Assembly (NCBI GenBank): GCA_947177175.1
Contig: CAMWTK010000018.1
Coordinates: forward strand, 1 to 40,270
From: an uncultured Treponema sp.
Lineage (GTDB): Bacteria; Spirochaetota; Spirochaetia; Treponematales; Treponemataceae
Reading direction: 5' to 3'
DNA length: 40,270 nucleotides
Shown here: positions 39,363-40,270 of the stretch, one piece after another
Numbering within the stretch: the stretch's first letter is position 1
How the letters are laid out: each line of letters starts with the position of its first letter
The notes under the pieces: model-generated
What the model was told of the DNA's origin: nothing
The model's input: the letters and a program-made list of their open reading frames with translations, nothing else
Database searches by the model: none
Position numbers and translations under genes: made by a program

Positions 39363-39668
39363 GTGGCGTACCTTTCGGGGGCAATCACCTTGACCCCGCT
39401 GAACTACAAGAACGACTTCGCGCGGGCGGAACGGTATGTCGGGAATTTGGGGTACATAGTCCTGAATCCCGCCGTGCTTCCGCAGGGAATGGCGCACGGG
39501 AAATATCTTCCCATAAACGACGCGATGATTGGAGCCTGCGACGCGGTGTTCCTGCAGAGAGACTGGCGGGAAAGCGTAGGCTGCGCCCATGAAATCAGGA
39601 CGGCAAAATCGCTCGGCAGGGAAGTAAAGGAAATTCCCCTGTCGGTATTTGAAAGCGGCGGCGACTGA
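39363..39668 (+). CDS. DUF4406-like protein (nucleoside deoxyribosyltransferase fold)
   Basis: The protein has 101 residues. VAYLSGAITLTPLNYKNDFARAERYVGNLGYIVLNPAVLPQG, then ACDAVFLQRDWRESVGCAHEIRTAKSLGREV, matches the small phage DUF4406 family, which resembles nucleoside 2-deoxyribosyltransferases. Only a GTG is available and there is no ribosome site; one or two N-terminal residues may be missing relative to relatives (MKVAYLSG). The open frame extends upstream through the antisense gene, consistent with a recombination junction at about 39342-39363. Confidence 0.7.
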   Translation: MAYLSGAITLTPLNYKNDFARAERYVGNLGYIVLNPAVLPQGMAHGKYLPINDAMIGACDAVFLQRDWRESVGCAHEIRTAKSLGREVKEIPLSVFESGGD

Positions 39669-39692
39669 CCGCCGCAAAGGACTGGAAAGCGT

Positions 39693-40169
39693 ATGGAAGA
39701 CTTGGAAACCGTAAAGCGCAGGGGTAGGAAACTGCTCGCCCTGTCAAAGTCCCCGAACGAGAACGAGGCGGTGTCCGCACTGCAAAAGGCGAATGCTCTG
39801 ATGGCCGAACACAGCCTCGGCCGTGCGGAGTTCGCGGGATACGCGGAGAAATCCGTGAAATCGACAAGGCGGGCGGTGGAATGGCGAAGCGTCGTCGCGA
39901 ACGCGGTGGAAAGGCTGTACGCGACATACCATTACCGGGACGCGGGCACGGGAAGCCTTGTCTTTTGCGGCGAGGAGCCTGACGTGTTCATGTCCACCGA
40001 GATGTTCGCGTACCTCGTGAGAACCATTGACCGCATGGCAAGGCAGAACGTCCGCAAGAACGCGAAATGCCGCTACCGCCAGTCATACCGCGCGGGAATC
40101 GCGACCCGCCTGCGGGACAGGATGGACGAACTCGGCAGGCAGTACGGCTGGCACAACCCGACGGAATAA
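39693..40169 (+). CDS. DUF2786-domain phage-like protein
   Basis: The protein has 158 residues. The N-terminal VKRRGRKLLALSKSPNENEAVSALQKANALMAEHSL is the DUF2786 helical module; the rest (RSVVANAVERLYATYHYRD; FCGEEPDVFMSTEMFAYLVRTIDRMAR; RYRQSYRAGIATRLRDRM) matches its usual C-terminal partner. Such proteins are frequent in prophages and conjugative elements. It follows the DUF4406-like gene by 24 nt. The last 100 bases of the window after it show no gene. Confidence 0.75.
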   Translation: MEDLETVKRRGRKLLALSKSPNENEAVSALQKANALMAEHSLGRAEFAGYAEKSVKSTRRAVEWRSVVANAVERLYATYHYRDAGTGSLVFCGEEPDVFMSTEMFAYLVRTIDRMARQNVRKNAKCRYRQSYRAGIATRLRDRMDELGRQYGWHNPTE

Positions 40170-40270
40170 ACTTGAGCCGACAGATGACAGGCAGTAGAAC
40201 TCGCAGAATCGGAGACTGGTGATTATGAAAATTCCAATTTGACATACTGAAAGTCTATGATTTTGAGCAG

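Overview
The window looks like chromosomal DNA of a spirochaete, most likely a Treponema. The signs are many small secreted or lipobox-bearing proteins, a TAXI-type TRAP transporter, treponemal-style Xre regulators, a TpN-like small outer-membrane protein, and two nine-base poly-G tracts. The genus is an inference from gene style, because no rRNA or other marker is present. Base composition splits the window. The left part (1 to about 13,000, plus 14,900-17,060) is visibly AT-rich and accessory. From about 13,500 onward the DNA is GC-rich and mostly housekeeping, broken by small accessory patches.

Left region (1-11,060). A partial hydrophilic protein with an apparent -1 frameshift is followed by a giant cytoplasmic ankyrin protein (about 35 repeats), a decayed ankyrin fragment, a two-gene unit (a cysteine-rich beta-helix protein and a glycine-rich membrane-active-looking protein), a WYL-domain regulator, an Xre regulator and a small membrane-anchored protein. 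Three promoters here share one architecture: CGACA-N5-TGTCG, then exactly 12 bp, then the -10 box. I read this as one regulon, probably run by the WYL protein embedded in it. This is the best candidate for an undescribed system.

Second accessory patch (11,100-13,400). A cluster of direct repeats is followed by a cassette (Xre regulator, 41-nt palindrome, ankyrin lipoprotein, small wHTH-like protein) flanked by an 18/19-identical direct repeat.

Middle (13,430-22,420). metY, an Xre regulator, a YD-repeat secreted protein, a HEPN-motif/zinc-ribbon protein, a MerR regulator with its divergent carboxymuconolactone-decarboxylase-like target, a SAP/DUF6434-like protein, a dead IS200 element, a decayed rhamnogalacturonan-acetylesterase-like lipoprotein gene with a 9-G tract, and an Eda-type aldolase with a VOC-like C-terminal domain.

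Right (22,500-38,930). A three-gene TAXI-TRAP transporter operon, an Xre regulator, an overlapping apt / MutY-like pair, several lipoproteins and secreted proteins (one with a 9-G tract inside its promoter spacer), an RluA-type pseudouridine synthase, tRNA-Arg(CCT), uvrB, an acyl-ACP thioesterase, a small outer-membrane-like protein and a RACo-like ASKHA ATPase. The right end (39,040-40,170) holds three phage-like genes, two of which seem cut at a shared junction.

A theme across the window is very short or absent 5' leaders: about eight genes have a -10 hexamer only 5-12 nt before the start codon and no Shine-Dalgarno sequence.
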